64,000 nt of DNA from Alitiscatomonas aceti (lineage in GTDB: Bacteria > Bacillota > Clostridia > Lachnospirales > Lachnospiraceae), in contig NZ_JAOQJF010000002.1 in the NCBI RefSeq assembly GCF_025567195.1, forward strand, positions 1 to 64,000, read 5' to 3'. Position numbers and translations under genes: made by a program. Shown one piece after another: positions 24,907-33,236 of the stretch. A model generated the notes under the pieces. That model was not told where the DNA came from, searched no databases, and saw only the letters and a list, made by a program, of their open reading frames with translations. How positions within the stretch are numbered: the first letter of the stretch is position 1; the number at the start of each line of letters is the position of its first letter.

Positions 24907-26742
24907 CTATTCCAGACCGGCCCGGAAAAGCTCCCAGGCGATCCGGGCGCTTTCCTCCAGTTCCTCCAGGCGGAAAAAGGCATCCATGACAGATTTTCCG
25001 GGAACGACCGGTCCATGATTTTTTAAGAGGAAGCCGTCGGAAGCCCCCACCCGCTCCCGGAATGCCTGGAACAGTGCCTCGGAGCCGGGCTTTTCGTAGG
25101 GGACGAGTCCCACGGTTCCCAGCTTCATTTTCAGGTAAGGTGTATGATCCGGGATGCAGTCCTGGTCATTTTTCGCGGGAACGAAGCTCCAGAGGACGGA
25201 AAAGGTGCTGTGGGTATGGATCACGGCCCCGGTTTCAGAAGATTTTTCGTACAGTGCCAGGTGCAGAGGCCATTCTTTGCTGGGCTTTTTTTCTGAAAGC
25301 ACAGTGCCGTCCATGGAAAGCACAGCGAAATCCTCTTTTTTCATGGTCCCGAAGCAGGAGCCGGTGGCGCTGATATAGATCCTGTCCTTGTGGCGGAAGC
25401 TCATGTTGGCAGAGGAGCCGCTGGTCTTTCCCCGGTCAAAAAGGCTGCGGGCTGTCCAGACGGCGTCGGACAGCTTCTGGTCCAGAACGGGATCCGTGCC
25501 GCCGGTCATGGAAAGGGCACGGCCAAAGAAATCCTCCTGGCCAAAGTTGCCGCTTTTTAAAATCAGGCGGACACCGGGCTCCCTCGCCGGAACCATGATG
25601 GGAACGCCGGGAGCCACGCTTTCTCCAATCAGATAGGAAGAAAAGCCGAGGGCTCTGGTGACGGCGCCGGAGGTCTCGCCTCCGGCCGAGATGATCCTGG
25701 TATAGCCGGCTTTTACTGCCTTTACAGCCAGCCGGGCGGCAGCGTCCTCCAGAAGGGAGGCGACTTTTTCAGCGCCCAGGGACTGGAATTCCTTTACCTT
25801 TTCCGGTGTATCGGAGCTATAAACCAGAACGGCGTCAGAACTGTTTTCATGCTCCTGGATGAACTGCCAGGCATCATCCACGGTCTGTCTTCCCTCCAGC
25901 AGTGCTTTGGGATCCAGTTTATAGGAGGGCTTTTTCTGGGCTTCGTACCAGGCGATCTGTCCCAGGGTCGCCTGGGAGCAGCTTCCGGCCAGCAGGAGCG
26001 CTTTTCCGGAGACGAGGCTTTCCGGGATTTTTGCGGCGCCTCCCAGCTCCTGGGACCAGAGTCTTGCCAGAGGCTCCAGGAGTCCGCTTCCTCCTGTGAG
26101 AAGGGGGAGGGACTTAAAGGCTGCGGCGATGGCGCGGCCATCTTCGGTGGTTTTATAATCGGGAATGATATAGAACCTTCTGGCACCGGCCTTTTCTGCC
26201 GCTTTTTCCAGGGAAAATGAAGATGGATCCTCCATCGGGATACAGGGCCACTGGCTCTGGGGTTCCATGAGCCGGCTGATGCTGCTGTCCCACATGGGGG
26301 TCAGCGGATGGTTTTTCATATGGCTTTCATGAAGGGGAACGCCATTCACCATCAGATGTCCGTGCTCCACGGTGCGGCCATTGACGGGAAGAGCGGGGCA
26401 GAGAATGGTACAGGGCACGTCCATAAGATCCATAAGTGCGTCGGCCACGGGTCCAATGTTGCCTTTCGGGGTGGAATCGAAGGTGGAACAATACTTGAAA
26501 TAGAGCTGCCGTGCACCCTGATTAAGAAGAAACCTGGCTGCCCGCAGGCTGTCATCCACTGCCTGTGCTGTTTCCTGTGTCCTGGATTTTAAAGCAATGA
26601 CAATGGCCTGGGCGCTGTCCCCGTCTTCCGGGCGTTCCGGGATCCCGTTATAGAGGCGGACGCTCATGCCGCCTTTTACAAGAAATGAAGCGGCGTCGCT
26701 GGCGCCGGTAAAATCATCTGCAATACATCCGAATACTGCCAT
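24907..26742 (-). CDS. Fused 3-oxo-tetronate kinase and tetronate-phosphate decarboxylase (OtnK-OtnC)
   Basis: A 611-residue fusion. Residues 1 to about 405 are a DUF1537 four-carbon acid sugar kinase (GCIADDFTGASDAASFLV; FDSTPKGNIGPVADAL; LTGGSGLLEPLA; SAGGETSGAVTRALG). Residues about 411-611 are a class II aldolase domain (SGSSANMSFR, the zinc ligands HTHSTFS and a later His in LLKNHGPVV). As separate proteins these are OtnK and OtnC, which phosphorylate 3-oxo-tetronate at O4 and then decarboxylate it to dihydroxyacetone phosphate. Fusion would let the unstable intermediate pass between sites. AGGAGGAAACAG precedes the ATG. A sigma-54 promoter lies about 90 bp upstream, divergent from a PrpR-type activator. 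Confidence 0.92.
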   Translation of the reverse strand: MAVFGCIADDFTGASDAASFLVKGGMSVRLYNGIPERPEDGDSAQAIVIALKSRTQETAQAVDDSLRAARFLLNQGARQLYFKYCSTFDSTPKGNIGPVADALMDLMDVPCTILCPALPVNGRTVEHGHLMVNGVPLHESHMKNHPLTPMWDSSISRLMEPQSQWPCIPMEDPSSFSLEKAAEKAGARRFYIIPDYKTTEDGRAIAAAFKSLPLLTGGSGLLEPLARLWSQELGGAAKIPESLVSGKALLLAGSCSQATLGQIAWYEAQKKPSYKLDPKALLEGRQTVDDAWQFIQEHENSSDAVLVYSSDTPEKVKEFQSLGAEKVASLLEDAAARLAVKAVKAGYTRIISAGGETSGAVTRALGFSSYLIGESVAPGVPIMVPAREPGVRLILKSGNFGQEDFFGRALSMTGGTDPVLDQKLSDAVWTARSLFDRGKTSGSSANMSFRHKDRIYISATGSCFGTMKKEDFAVLSMDGTVLSEKKPSKEWPLHLALYEKSSETGAVIHTHSTFSVLWSFVPAKNDQDCIPDHTPYLKMKLGTVGLVPYEKPGSEALFQAFRERVGASDGFLLKNHGPVVPGKSVMDAFFRLEELEESARIAWELFRAGLE

Positions 26743-26832
26743 ATCTGTTTCCTCCTATATCTGCGCCTCCAGAGAGGGGAATTGCCTCCTCCGGCGGCGT
26801 TTTGGTACATTTACTGTTGCTGTACATATAAT

Positions 26833-26848
26833 AGCAAATTTTGTGCCA
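26833..26848 (-). promoter_or_regulatory. Sigma-54 (-24/-12) promoter of the otnK-otnC fusion
   Basis: On the minus strand TGGCAC (26843-26848) and TTGCT (26833-26837) match TGGCAC-N5-TTGCW with the exact 12-bp GG-to-GC spacing. The gene starts about 90 bp downstream. Predicted start of transcription near 26822. Confidence 0.85.
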
Positions 26849-26901
26849 GACGGAAACCGGGGTAATCCGCCGCGTCCCACCGCTCCCCTGGTTGACGGGA
26901 C

Positions 26902-26965
26902 GCATCATGATGCAGTATACTTGAAACAATGCAACGAAAATGCAATCAAGTGTGCAACATAAAAT
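26902..26965. promoter_or_regulatory. Probable enhancer (UAS) of the activator, left set
   Basis: A 12-bp palindrome GCATCATGATGC (26902-26913) is followed by three TGCAA(C/T) boxes (about 26928, 26939, 26953). The cluster lies about 60-120 bp upstream of the minus-strand -24/-12 promoter. TGCAA and GATGCA boxes recur before gntP, the other sigma-54 promoter. Assignment as the binding site is inferred. Confidence 0.55.
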
Positions 26966-26978
26966 TCAGGAGGAACCC

Positions 26979-28913
26979 ATGATAAGATTATTAGTGATCG
27001 TTCCGTATCCGGAGCTGAAGGAGATCGTAGACTACGTGCTTGCGCATCACCCGGAAAGAGAGCGCCTGGACGCGGATGTCCAGGTGATGACAGTGGAGGA
27101 TACGCCGGATGTGCCGGCAGACGAATACGATGCCATCATTGCCCGGGGCTATTCAGCCCAGAAGACCATTGCCCGATATAAGAACATACCCACCATCTGT
27201 CTGGATATTTCCGGTTATGATATGCTGCGGGCGGTGATCGAGTGCCAAAAGCTCTTTCATCCCGGAAAGATCGCCATCTGTGGCTTTGAGAGCCGGCTGT
27301 TTGAGGCTGAGGAGATCTGCCGTATGGTGGGGGTCAATGCGGCGGTGTTTGCTCCGGTGCTTCATGACGATCTGGAAAAGACCATGGAAAGGATCCTGGC
27401 TTCTGGCTGCGACGCTGTGGTCGGGGGATATTCGGCCTGTATCCTGGCAGAGCACAAAGGAATCCCGTCGGTGGTCATAAAAACTGGCCAGGATACGGTG
27501 GCCCGGGCTGTGGATGAGGCGGTGCGCACGGTGGACCGGATCCGCGGCGAACGGGTGATCTCCCAGATGTATAAGACGATTATTTATTCCTCTGAGGACG
27601 GTCTTTTGTACGTGGATAGGAACGGAGTGATCCGGGTCAGAAACCGGGTGGTGCGGCAGATGAATGGAGATGTGAGCCTCATGGACCGGAAGCTGAAGAC
27701 CGTTCTTCCCTATCTTTATAAGGATTTTGAGACGGTCATGACGGGAGGCCTGGAACAGAGCGGGCGGATCCTCACCATACCGGGAACGAAGACCAGGGTG
27801 TCGGTGAGCTGCCGTCCGGTGATCGCCAACAAGGAAATATCTGGAGCAGTGATCTGCCTTTCGGATATCACCCTGATCCAGAATCTGGAGAGCCAGATCA
27901 GGAGAAAGCTCAGCGAGCGGGGGCTGAAGGCCAGATACACCTTTGACGATATCCTCCACGAGAGCGGGACCATGAAGGAGACCATAGAGACGGCCCGGCG
28001 GTACGCGGCAACGGATTCCAACGTGATCATCGTGGGTGAAACCGGAACGGGAAAGGAGCTGTTTGCTCAGAGCATCCATAACAGCAGCCGCAGGAAAAAC
28101 GGCCCCTTTGTAGCCATCAACTGTGCGGCCCTGCCGGAAAATCTGCTGGAAAGCGAGCTGTTCGGCTATGTGGAGGGAGCCTTTACAGGCACCAGCAGGG
28201 GAGGAAAAATGGGGCTGTTTGAGCAGGCCCATGGAGGCACCCTGTTTCTGGATGAGGTGGAGGAGATCTCTCTTTCCACCCAGAGCAAGCTCCTGAGGAC
28301 TCTTCAGGAAAAGCAGGTGCGCCGCATTGGGGATAATAAGGTCATCGATATCGATGTGCGGATCCTGTCAGCTACCAACAAGAGCATCACAAGGCTGTCG
28401 GAGGAAGGAGGATTCCGGAAGGATCTGATGTACCGGCTGGATGTGCTGCGGCTGTTTCTGCCGCCCTTAAGGCAGAGGGAGCGGGATGTGGAATTTCTGT
28501 TCTGCCATCTGCTGGGGAAGCTTTGCCAGGATATGGGCGTGAAGGCTCCGGTGACGGAGCCGGAGGCCCTGGAGCTGCTGTACCAGTATCCTTTTATGGG
28601 AAACATACGGGAGCTTGGGAATATTGCAGAGAGGGCCCTGGTGCTTGGGGACGGAAGTATACTGACAAAAGAGGACCTGAGCCGCGCCCTGTATCCCAGG
28701 GACCTGGAGGAGGCCGGCATGGAAGAAAGGAAAACGGAAACAAAGGAGAGCGGAACTGCATGCACGGCGTTTCCGGCAGATCCCTTAAGGCCCGAGCGGG
28801 AGCGGATCCTGGAGGCCCTGGAACGATGCGGAGGGAGCCGCGTCCGGGCTGCCGGGCTTCTGGGAATGGACCGCTCCACCCTGTGGAGAAAAATGAAAAA
28901 ATATAATCTATGA
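26979..28913 (+). CDS. PrpR-type sigma-54 dependent transcriptional activator
   Basis: A 644-residue enhancer-binding protein. Order: PrpR_N sensor domain (residues about 1-190, start MIRLLVIVPYPELKE), a PAS-like segment, the AAA+ domain (Walker A GETGTGKE; Walker B GTLFLDEVEE) and a C-terminal Fis-type helix-turn-helix (RVRAAGLLGMDRSTLWRKMK). The sigma-54 contact loop reads GAFTGT instead of GAFTGA (about residues 400-405), a mild deviation. The ATG at 26979 has AGGAGG at good distance. PrpR_N domains sense small metabolites. Flanking -24/-12 promoters point to control of the fusion gene on one side and the gntP operon on the other. Confidence 0.94.
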   Translation: MIRLLVIVPYPELKEIVDYVLAHHPERERLDADVQVMTVEDTPDVPADEYDAIIARGYSAQKTIARYKNIPTICLDISGYDMLRAVIECQKLFHPGKIAICGFESRLFEAEEICRMVGVNAAVFAPVLHDDLEKTMERILASGCDAVVGGYSACILAEHKGIPSVVIKTGQDTVARAVDEAVRTVDRIRGERVISQMYKTIIYSSEDGLLYVDRNGVIRVRNRVVRQMNGDVSLMDRKLKTVLPYLYKDFETVMTGGLEQSGRILTIPGTKTRVSVSCRPVIANKEISGAVICLSDITLIQNLESQIRRKLSERGLKARYTFDDILHESGTMKETIETARRYAATDSNVIIVGETGTGKELFAQSIHNSSRRKNGPFVAINCAALPENLLESELFGYVEGAFTGTSRGGKMGLFEQAHGGTLFLDEVEEISLSTQSKLLRTLQEKQVRRIGDNKVIDIDVRILSATNKSITRLSEEGGFRKDLMYRLDVLRLFLPPLRQRERDVEFLFCHLLGKLCQDMGVKAPVTEPEALELLYQYPFMGNIRELGNIAERALVLGDGSILTKEDLSRALYPRDLEEAGMEERKTETKESGTACTAFPADPLRPERERILEALERCGGSRVRAAGLLGMDRSTLWRKMKKYNL

Positions 28914-28956
28914 TCCCGGCCTGAAACAATCTGGATGGTGCAGCGATGAAACACGA

Positions 28957-28990
28957 TGCAAATGATGCATTGCAACATATTTGCAACTAA
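28957..28990. promoter_or_regulatory. Probable enhancer (UAS) of the activator, right set
   Basis: A run of boxes GATGCAAATGATGCATTGCA followed by ACATATTTGCAAC contains two TGCAA/TTGCA inverted pairs. It lies about 110-140 bp upstream of the gntP -24/-12 promoter, a normal distance for an enhancer, and shares GATGCA and TGCAAC words with the left set. Confidence 0.55.
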
Positions 28991-29097
28991 ATTTTATTGA
29001 ATATGCACATAAAAAGGAAAAACAGCATGAAAAGACCATGCAGGACACACAAGGAAAATACTGACACAAAAAGAAAATCTGCGCAGGACGATCCGTT

Positions 29098-29113
29098 TGG
29101 CATAAAGGTTGCT
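29098..29113 (+). promoter_or_regulatory. Sigma-54 (-24/-12) promoter before gntP
   Basis: TGGCAT (29098-29103) and TTGCT (29109-29113) with the exact 12-bp GG-to-GC spacing. The permease ATG is 44 bp downstream of the -12 element. One base (T for C at the sixth position) departs from consensus. Confidence 0.8.
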
Positions 29114-29156
29114 TTTTAACATGGATATCTGAAAAATACAAAAGGGGGTTTGACTT

Positions 29157-30482
29157 ATGTCAACATCGTACGTACTGATCGTATTTGCTCTGGTGATCGT
29201 CCTGATGATCGTGCTGATCTCCAAGTGCAAAGTCAACGCCGCCATGGGAATCCTTCTGTCGGCATTTATTCTGGCCATTGCCCTGGGGACACCCTGGCAG
29301 GACATCGAGGGGACCATCAACAGCGGTTTCTCCAGTACCATTAAAAGTGTGGCCATCGTGATCTTTTTGGGCTGTACCATGGGAACCGTGCTGGAAAAGA
29401 CAGGAGCGGCCATCCGGATCACCAAATGGGCCATTGGCCTTGTGGGTGAAAAGCACATGATCTGGGCCATTGCCCTGAGCTCTGCCATCCTGGGTATCCC
29501 CATCTGGGCCGATACAGTGGTGATCCTTCTGATCCCCATCGTGTCCATGCTGGCAGTCCAGACGAAGAAATCCATGATGAGCTACGGCACGGCTCTTTAT
29601 CTTGGAGCCCTGGTCACAGCGTCTCTTGTACCGCCTACACCGGGGCCGGTGTCTGCTGCGGCCCTGCTGAACGTGCCGCTGGGCCAGGCCATCCTCTGGG
29701 GAGCCATCGTTGCGGTTCCCAGCGTGATCGCGGCGACCTTCTATTGTATGTCCTTAAAAACACCGGTGGCTCCCAAGGAGGAATTCCTGGCAGCTGCCAG
29801 GGAGACGGAGCACATGGAGCTTCCGTCCCTGTCCAGATCCCTGCTCCCGATCCTGTTCCCGCTGGCTCTGATCTTTGTGAATACAGCGGCCTCTGTTCTG
29901 GTTCCCGATACGCAGATCGCCAATTTCTGCGCATTCATCGGAAGTCCTCTGGCTGCTCTCTTCACTGGCTGTATCCTTTCCCTTCTGTTGACCGGTAAGG
30001 ATTGGAAGAGCAAAAAGGTGCTGAACGACTGGGTCAACGACGGGATCAATGCCGCGGCCATGCCCATTGTGGTAACAGGCATGGGCGGAGCCCTGGCTAC
30101 CTTTGTTAAGAACGCGGGCGTTGCTGAAAAGATTGCGGAAGTCATTGCCCAGTCCGCGTTTCCGGCGATCCTGATCCCTATTATCATCGCAGCCATCATC
30201 CATGTGGTGACTGGCTCCAACTCTCTGGGCGTTATGACGGCGGCAGCCTTGGTGGAGCCCATGCTGGCAACCCTGGGGATCTCTCCGGTGGCGGCCTTCC
30301 TGGCCTGCGGTACCGGTGCGCTGATGTTTAAGCATGCCAATTCCTCCGGCTTCTGGGTAACGGTTTCCATGTCCAATATGGATGTGAACCAGGGAATCCG
30401 CGCCGTGGGCGGCGCATCCACTGTGGCCGGCTTTGTGGGAGCCGCAGTGACCTGCCTGCTGGTGGCCCTTCATGTGATCTGA
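29157..30482 (+). CDS. GntP family sugar-acid permease
   Basis: A 441-residue membrane protein with about 12-14 hydrophobic helices. It belongs to the GntP/ion-transporter group that takes up gluconate and related sugar acids with protons or cations. Recognisable segments are ILAIALGTPWQDIEGTINSGF, FLGCTMGTVLEKTGAA, IWADTVVILLIPIVSML, LVPPTPGPVSAAALLNV and GSNSLGVMTAAALVEPML. AAAGGGGG lies before the ATG. It is first in a sigma-54 driven operon with two dehydrogenases, so the likely substrate is a four-carbon sugar acid such as threonate or erythronate (inference from the kinase-aldolase gene next door). Confidence 0.92.
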   Translation: MSTSYVLIVFALVIVLMIVLISKCKVNAAMGILLSAFILAIALGTPWQDIEGTINSGFSSTIKSVAIVIFLGCTMGTVLEKTGAAIRITKWAIGLVGEKHMIWAIALSSAILGIPIWADTVVILLIPIVSMLAVQTKKSMMSYGTALYLGALVTASLVPPTPGPVSAAALLNVPLGQAILWGAIVAVPSVIAATFYCMSLKTPVAPKEEFLAAARETEHMELPSLSRSLLPILFPLALIFVNTAASVLVPDTQIANFCAFIGSPLAALFTGCILSLLLTGKDWKSKKVLNDWVNDGINAAAMPIVVTGMGGALATFVKNAGVAEKIAEVIAQSAFPAILIPIIIAAIIHVVTGSNSLGVMTAAALVEPMLATLGISPVAAFLACGTGALMFKHANSSGFWVTVSMSNMDVNQGIRAVGGASTVAGFVGAAVTCLLVALHVI

Positions 30483-30583
30483 TGTGCCGGGGACAGGGCG
30501 CGGAGGGAAGCCGCAGCAGCGGCCGGCCCGCGTCTGCTCCCGAAGGGGCGCAGTCCTGGAGAGACTGCAGAAAGGAAGCAGAA

Positions 30584-31573
30584 ATGGAAAAATTTATCAC
30601 AAGAGCAGCCAGGCTCAATAAAGCCTATGATATCGAGCTGATCGAGCGGGAACTGGAATGCGGAGAGGACGATATTATCGTAAAGAACCATATGATGGGG
30701 ATCTGCGGATCGGATAAGAGCTTTTACAGAGGCTTCCTTCCGCCCCAGACGGCGGAGTTCCGCCAGCCGCCGGAGTTTCCTTTTCTTCTGGGCCATGAGA
30801 GTGGCGGGACGGTGGCAGCCGTAGGAAGCCGCGTCAGTGACTACAAGGTGGGAGACAAGGTCATGGCCTTTGGATGGAATAATAACTTTGCGGATTATTT
30901 TAAGGCAAAAAGCTTCCAGCTCCAGCCGGTTCCCGAGGGATTGGATATGGATATCGCTGCCCTGGGTGAGCCCACGGCCTGCGCCATGTTCTCCGGACTT
31001 CATACCGGCGTCCAGCTGGGCGATACGGTGGTGGTCATGGGAGGCGGCTACGCGGGACAGATCATTGCCCAGTGTTCCCGGCTGAAGGGCGCTTACCAGG
31101 TGATCGTGGTGGATGTGCTGGATGGAAAGCTGGATCTGGCAAAATCCCTGGGAGCTGATGTGGTCATCAATTTCAGAGAAGAGGACCCGGTGGCAAAGGT
31201 GAAGGCACTGACCGGAGGACGAGGAGCCGACGTGGTGGTGGAGGCCGCCGGAACGGCAGAATCCTTCAATGCCGCCAGCACCATGATCCGCCACAATGGA
31301 AAGTTTGTTTTTTACAGCTGGGTGACCACTCCGGTGAATTTAAATATCAGCCGGTGGCATGACGACGGCCTGGAATTTGTCAATACCTGTCTGGTGCATC
31401 ATACCTGGCAGGAGCGGTATGTATGGGTACCCGATACCCTGCGGCCTATTATCCAGGGCAGTGTAAAGATCCATCCGCTGATCACCAATGAATTCCGGCT
31501 GGAGAATATCCGGGCCGGCTTTGACCTGGCAGATAAGGACGATGCGGCCATTAAGATCGTATTCCGTCCATAA
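30584..31573 (+). CDS. Zinc-dependent medium-chain dehydrogenase
   Basis: A 329-residue MDR-family dehydrogenase. Catalytic zinc ligands are visible: Cys in MGICGSDKS, His-Glu in LGHESGG and a Glu in LGEPTACAM. The structural-zinc four-Cys loop is missing, so the protein is a short MDR form. The nucleotide-binding turn is GGGYAGQ, and an acidic VVDVLDGK end of strand 2 suggests NAD+. The ATG at 30584 has AAAGGAAG upstream; earlier in-frame codons form a low-complexity stretch without a ribosome site. Operon position suggests oxidation of a hydroxyl on a sugar acid or polyol. No family member of known substrate can be named from sequence alone. Confidence 0.9.
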   Translation: MEKFITRAARLNKAYDIELIERELECGEDDIIVKNHMMGICGSDKSFYRGFLPPQTAEFRQPPEFPFLLGHESGGTVAAVGSRVSDYKVGDKVMAFGWNNNFADYFKAKSFQLQPVPEGLDMDIAALGEPTACAMFSGLHTGVQLGDTVVVMGGGYAGQIIAQCSRLKGAYQVIVVDVLDGKLDLAKSLGADVVINFREEDPVAKVKALTGGRGADVVVEAAGTAESFNAASTMIRHNGKFVFYSWVTTPVNLNISRWHDDGLEFVNTCLVHHTWQERYVWVPDTLRPIIQGSVKIHPLITNEFRLENIRAGFDLADKDDAAIKIVFRP

Positions 31574-31592
31574 AAGAAAAGGAGCAGAATCT

Positions 31593-32960
31593 ATGGATTA
31601 TACAAATCTTCTCAATGACAGATCAGGAAGGGTGTCCCGGGTGGGAGTAGTGGGAGCCACCAAGGGCTATGGGTACACGCTGCTGGCCCAGATCCCCACA
31701 GTGGCCCACATGAAGCTTCGGGTCATTTGTTCCAGACATACGGATGAATGCCTGGAGGTACTGAAGGAGATCGGCTACGATGAGGCTGGGATCACGGTGT
31801 GCAATAGCCTGGAGGATATCAAGGCAGCATCTGAGGATGCCATTCTTATTGTGGATGATTACCGTCTGGTGACGGAATGCGGGATCACGGCATTGGTGGA
31901 GTGCACCGGCAATACGGCAGTCAGCTCCGACGCGGCCTTAAGGGCGCTGAGGAAAGGGATCAACGTGTATATGGTCTCCAAGGAGACAGACAGTGTCTGC
32001 GGTCCTGTACTGAACCAGACCGCAGAGGAGAACCATGCGGTGTATGCCCTGGTAAACGGGGATCAGCCGAGAAATCTCCTGGACCTTTATTCCTGGGCGA
32101 GGCTTTTGGGCCTGGAGGTGATCGCTGCCGGCAAATCCAGCGAATATGATATGGTATGGGACCGGGAGACAGGGACCTTCCAATATCTGGACGGAAACAG
32201 CGGACCGGAGGAGCTTCCGGAGCTTTTGGACTGCTGGAGCTATAAGGGGACCGAAACCCTGGAGGCCAGGAAAAAGCTGCTGGGCAAATATGCAGAGGTG
32301 ATCTCTGCAGATCTTTGTGAGATGAACCTGGTGTCCAATATCACAGGACTGGTCCCGGCGTCTCCATTCTTAAGCTACCCCATGGCCAGGGTCAGTGAGC
32401 TGGCCGATATTTTTATTCCCAAAGAGGACGGCGGGATCCTGGATAAGACCGGAGTGGTGGATGTGTTCTATAATCTCCGGGAAAAGAATGAGGCAAGCTT
32501 CTGCGGCGGTGAATTCGTCATCGTCCGCTGTGAGAATAAAAAAATGTGGGAGATCTTAAAGGGAAAGGGCCATGTGATGAGCCGGAATGGGAAATACTGC
32601 TGTATCTACCATCCCTATCATTATATGGGGCTGGAGACCCCGGTTTCGATCCTGGAGGGAGATCTCATGGGGATCAGCACCCACAGTGAATGCCGTCAGG
32701 TATCGGTGCTTGCCGGCGTCGCCCAGAGGGATATCCCGGCAGGGACGGTACTCACAGTCCATGGCCATCACCATGAAATCGACGGCCTGACACCGGAGCT
32801 TCTGGAACGGGCAGCTGTGGGAAGCGCTGCACCGTTTTATCTTTTAAACGGAGCGGTACTCCAGCAGGATGTGAAGGCAGGGGAGCCGGTGACTCTGAAT
32901 GACGTAGATCTCTCTGGCCTGGAAACGTACAGGATGTACGCGGAGGGACTGAAATTATAA
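31593..32960 (+). CDS. SAF-domain homoserine dehydrogenase-like oxidoreductase
   Basis: A 455-residue protein of the COG4091 type. The N-terminal Rossmann fold starts VGVVGATKGYGYTLLAQI, and the homoserine-dehydrogenase-like core has ALVECTGNTAVSSDAALRAL and KGINVYMVSKETDSVCGPVL. A C-terminal SAF domain (about residues 380-450, DIPAGTVLTVHGH, ... AGEPVTLNDVDL) follows. Members occur in polyol and sugar-acid catabolic clusters, but a reaction has not been fixed. It follows the MDR dehydrogenase by 19 bp with AAAAGGAG, and is the last gene before a strong terminator. Probably oxidises or reduces an intermediate of the same pathway. Confidence 0.87.
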   Translation: MDYTNLLNDRSGRVSRVGVVGATKGYGYTLLAQIPTVAHMKLRVICSRHTDECLEVLKEIGYDEAGITVCNSLEDIKAASEDAILIVDDYRLVTECGITALVECTGNTAVSSDAALRALRKGINVYMVSKETDSVCGPVLNQTAEENHAVYALVNGDQPRNLLDLYSWARLLGLEVIAAGKSSEYDMVWDRETGTFQYLDGNSGPEELPELLDCWSYKGTETLEARKKLLGKYAEVISADLCEMNLVSNITGLVPASPFLSYPMARVSELADIFIPKEDGGILDKTGVVDVFYNLREKNEASFCGGEFVIVRCENKKMWEILKGKGHVMSRNGKYCCIYHPYHYMGLETPVSILEGDLMGISTHSECRQVSVLAGVAQRDIPAGTVLTVHGHHHEIDGLTPELLERAAVGSAAPFYLLNGAVLQQDVKAGEPVTLNDVDLSGLETYRMYAEGLKL

Positions 32961-33004
32961 AACAATAGAAACCTCCTATTATACAACCTCTTATTTTTGT
33001 ATCA

Positions 33005-33035
33005 GCCTCCGGCCGCCCCAGCCGGAGGCTTTTTT
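33005..33035 (+). terminator. Terminator of the gntP operon
   Basis: GCCTCCGGC (33005-33013) and GCCGGAGGC (33021-33029) form a perfect 9-bp stem with a 7-nt loop and TTTTTT tail. Confidence 0.92.
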
Positions 33036-33097
33036 AGAGAGAAAATCCAGAAACTGCCTGGCTCATGCCCTGGAGACTGCCGCTGTGAGCCGGTCTA

Positions 33098-33126
33098 TTG
33101 ACAGGTTTTCATACGGGATGTAAGAT
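33098..33126 (+). promoter_or_regulatory. Promoter before the threonine-synthase-like gene
   Basis: Consensus TTGACA (33098-33103), a 17-bp spacer and TAAGAT (33121-33126). The transcript would have a leader of about 100 nt holding a possible short reading frame. Confidence 0.7.
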
Positions 33127-33168
33127 AAGATAAATTGCAGAGGTGTGAAGAAAAGAAGCGGATATGGT

Positions 33169-33234
33169 ATGAACCGGGCGGATGCAGCCATCCGGCAGAT
33201 GGATGAGCTCCGCGCCAGAAAAGAGGAGGAATAA
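33169..33234 (+). CDS. Possible 21-residue leader peptide
   Basis: A short frame opens with ATG at 33169, reads MNRADAAIRQMDELRARK and ends in acidic residues with TAA two bases before the next gene's ATG. A GTG at 33145 would extend it by eight residues. The ribosome site is weak. The AGGAGG of the next gene lies inside its last codons, so its translation could affect that gene. Low confidence. Confidence 0.3.
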   Translation: MNRADAAIRQMDELRARKEEE

Positions 33235-33236
33235 GT

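Noticed and set aside
27153..28232. 359-codon minus-strand frame opposite the activator
   Set aside because: His/Arg-rich shadow of the AAA+ and PrpR_N coding strand.
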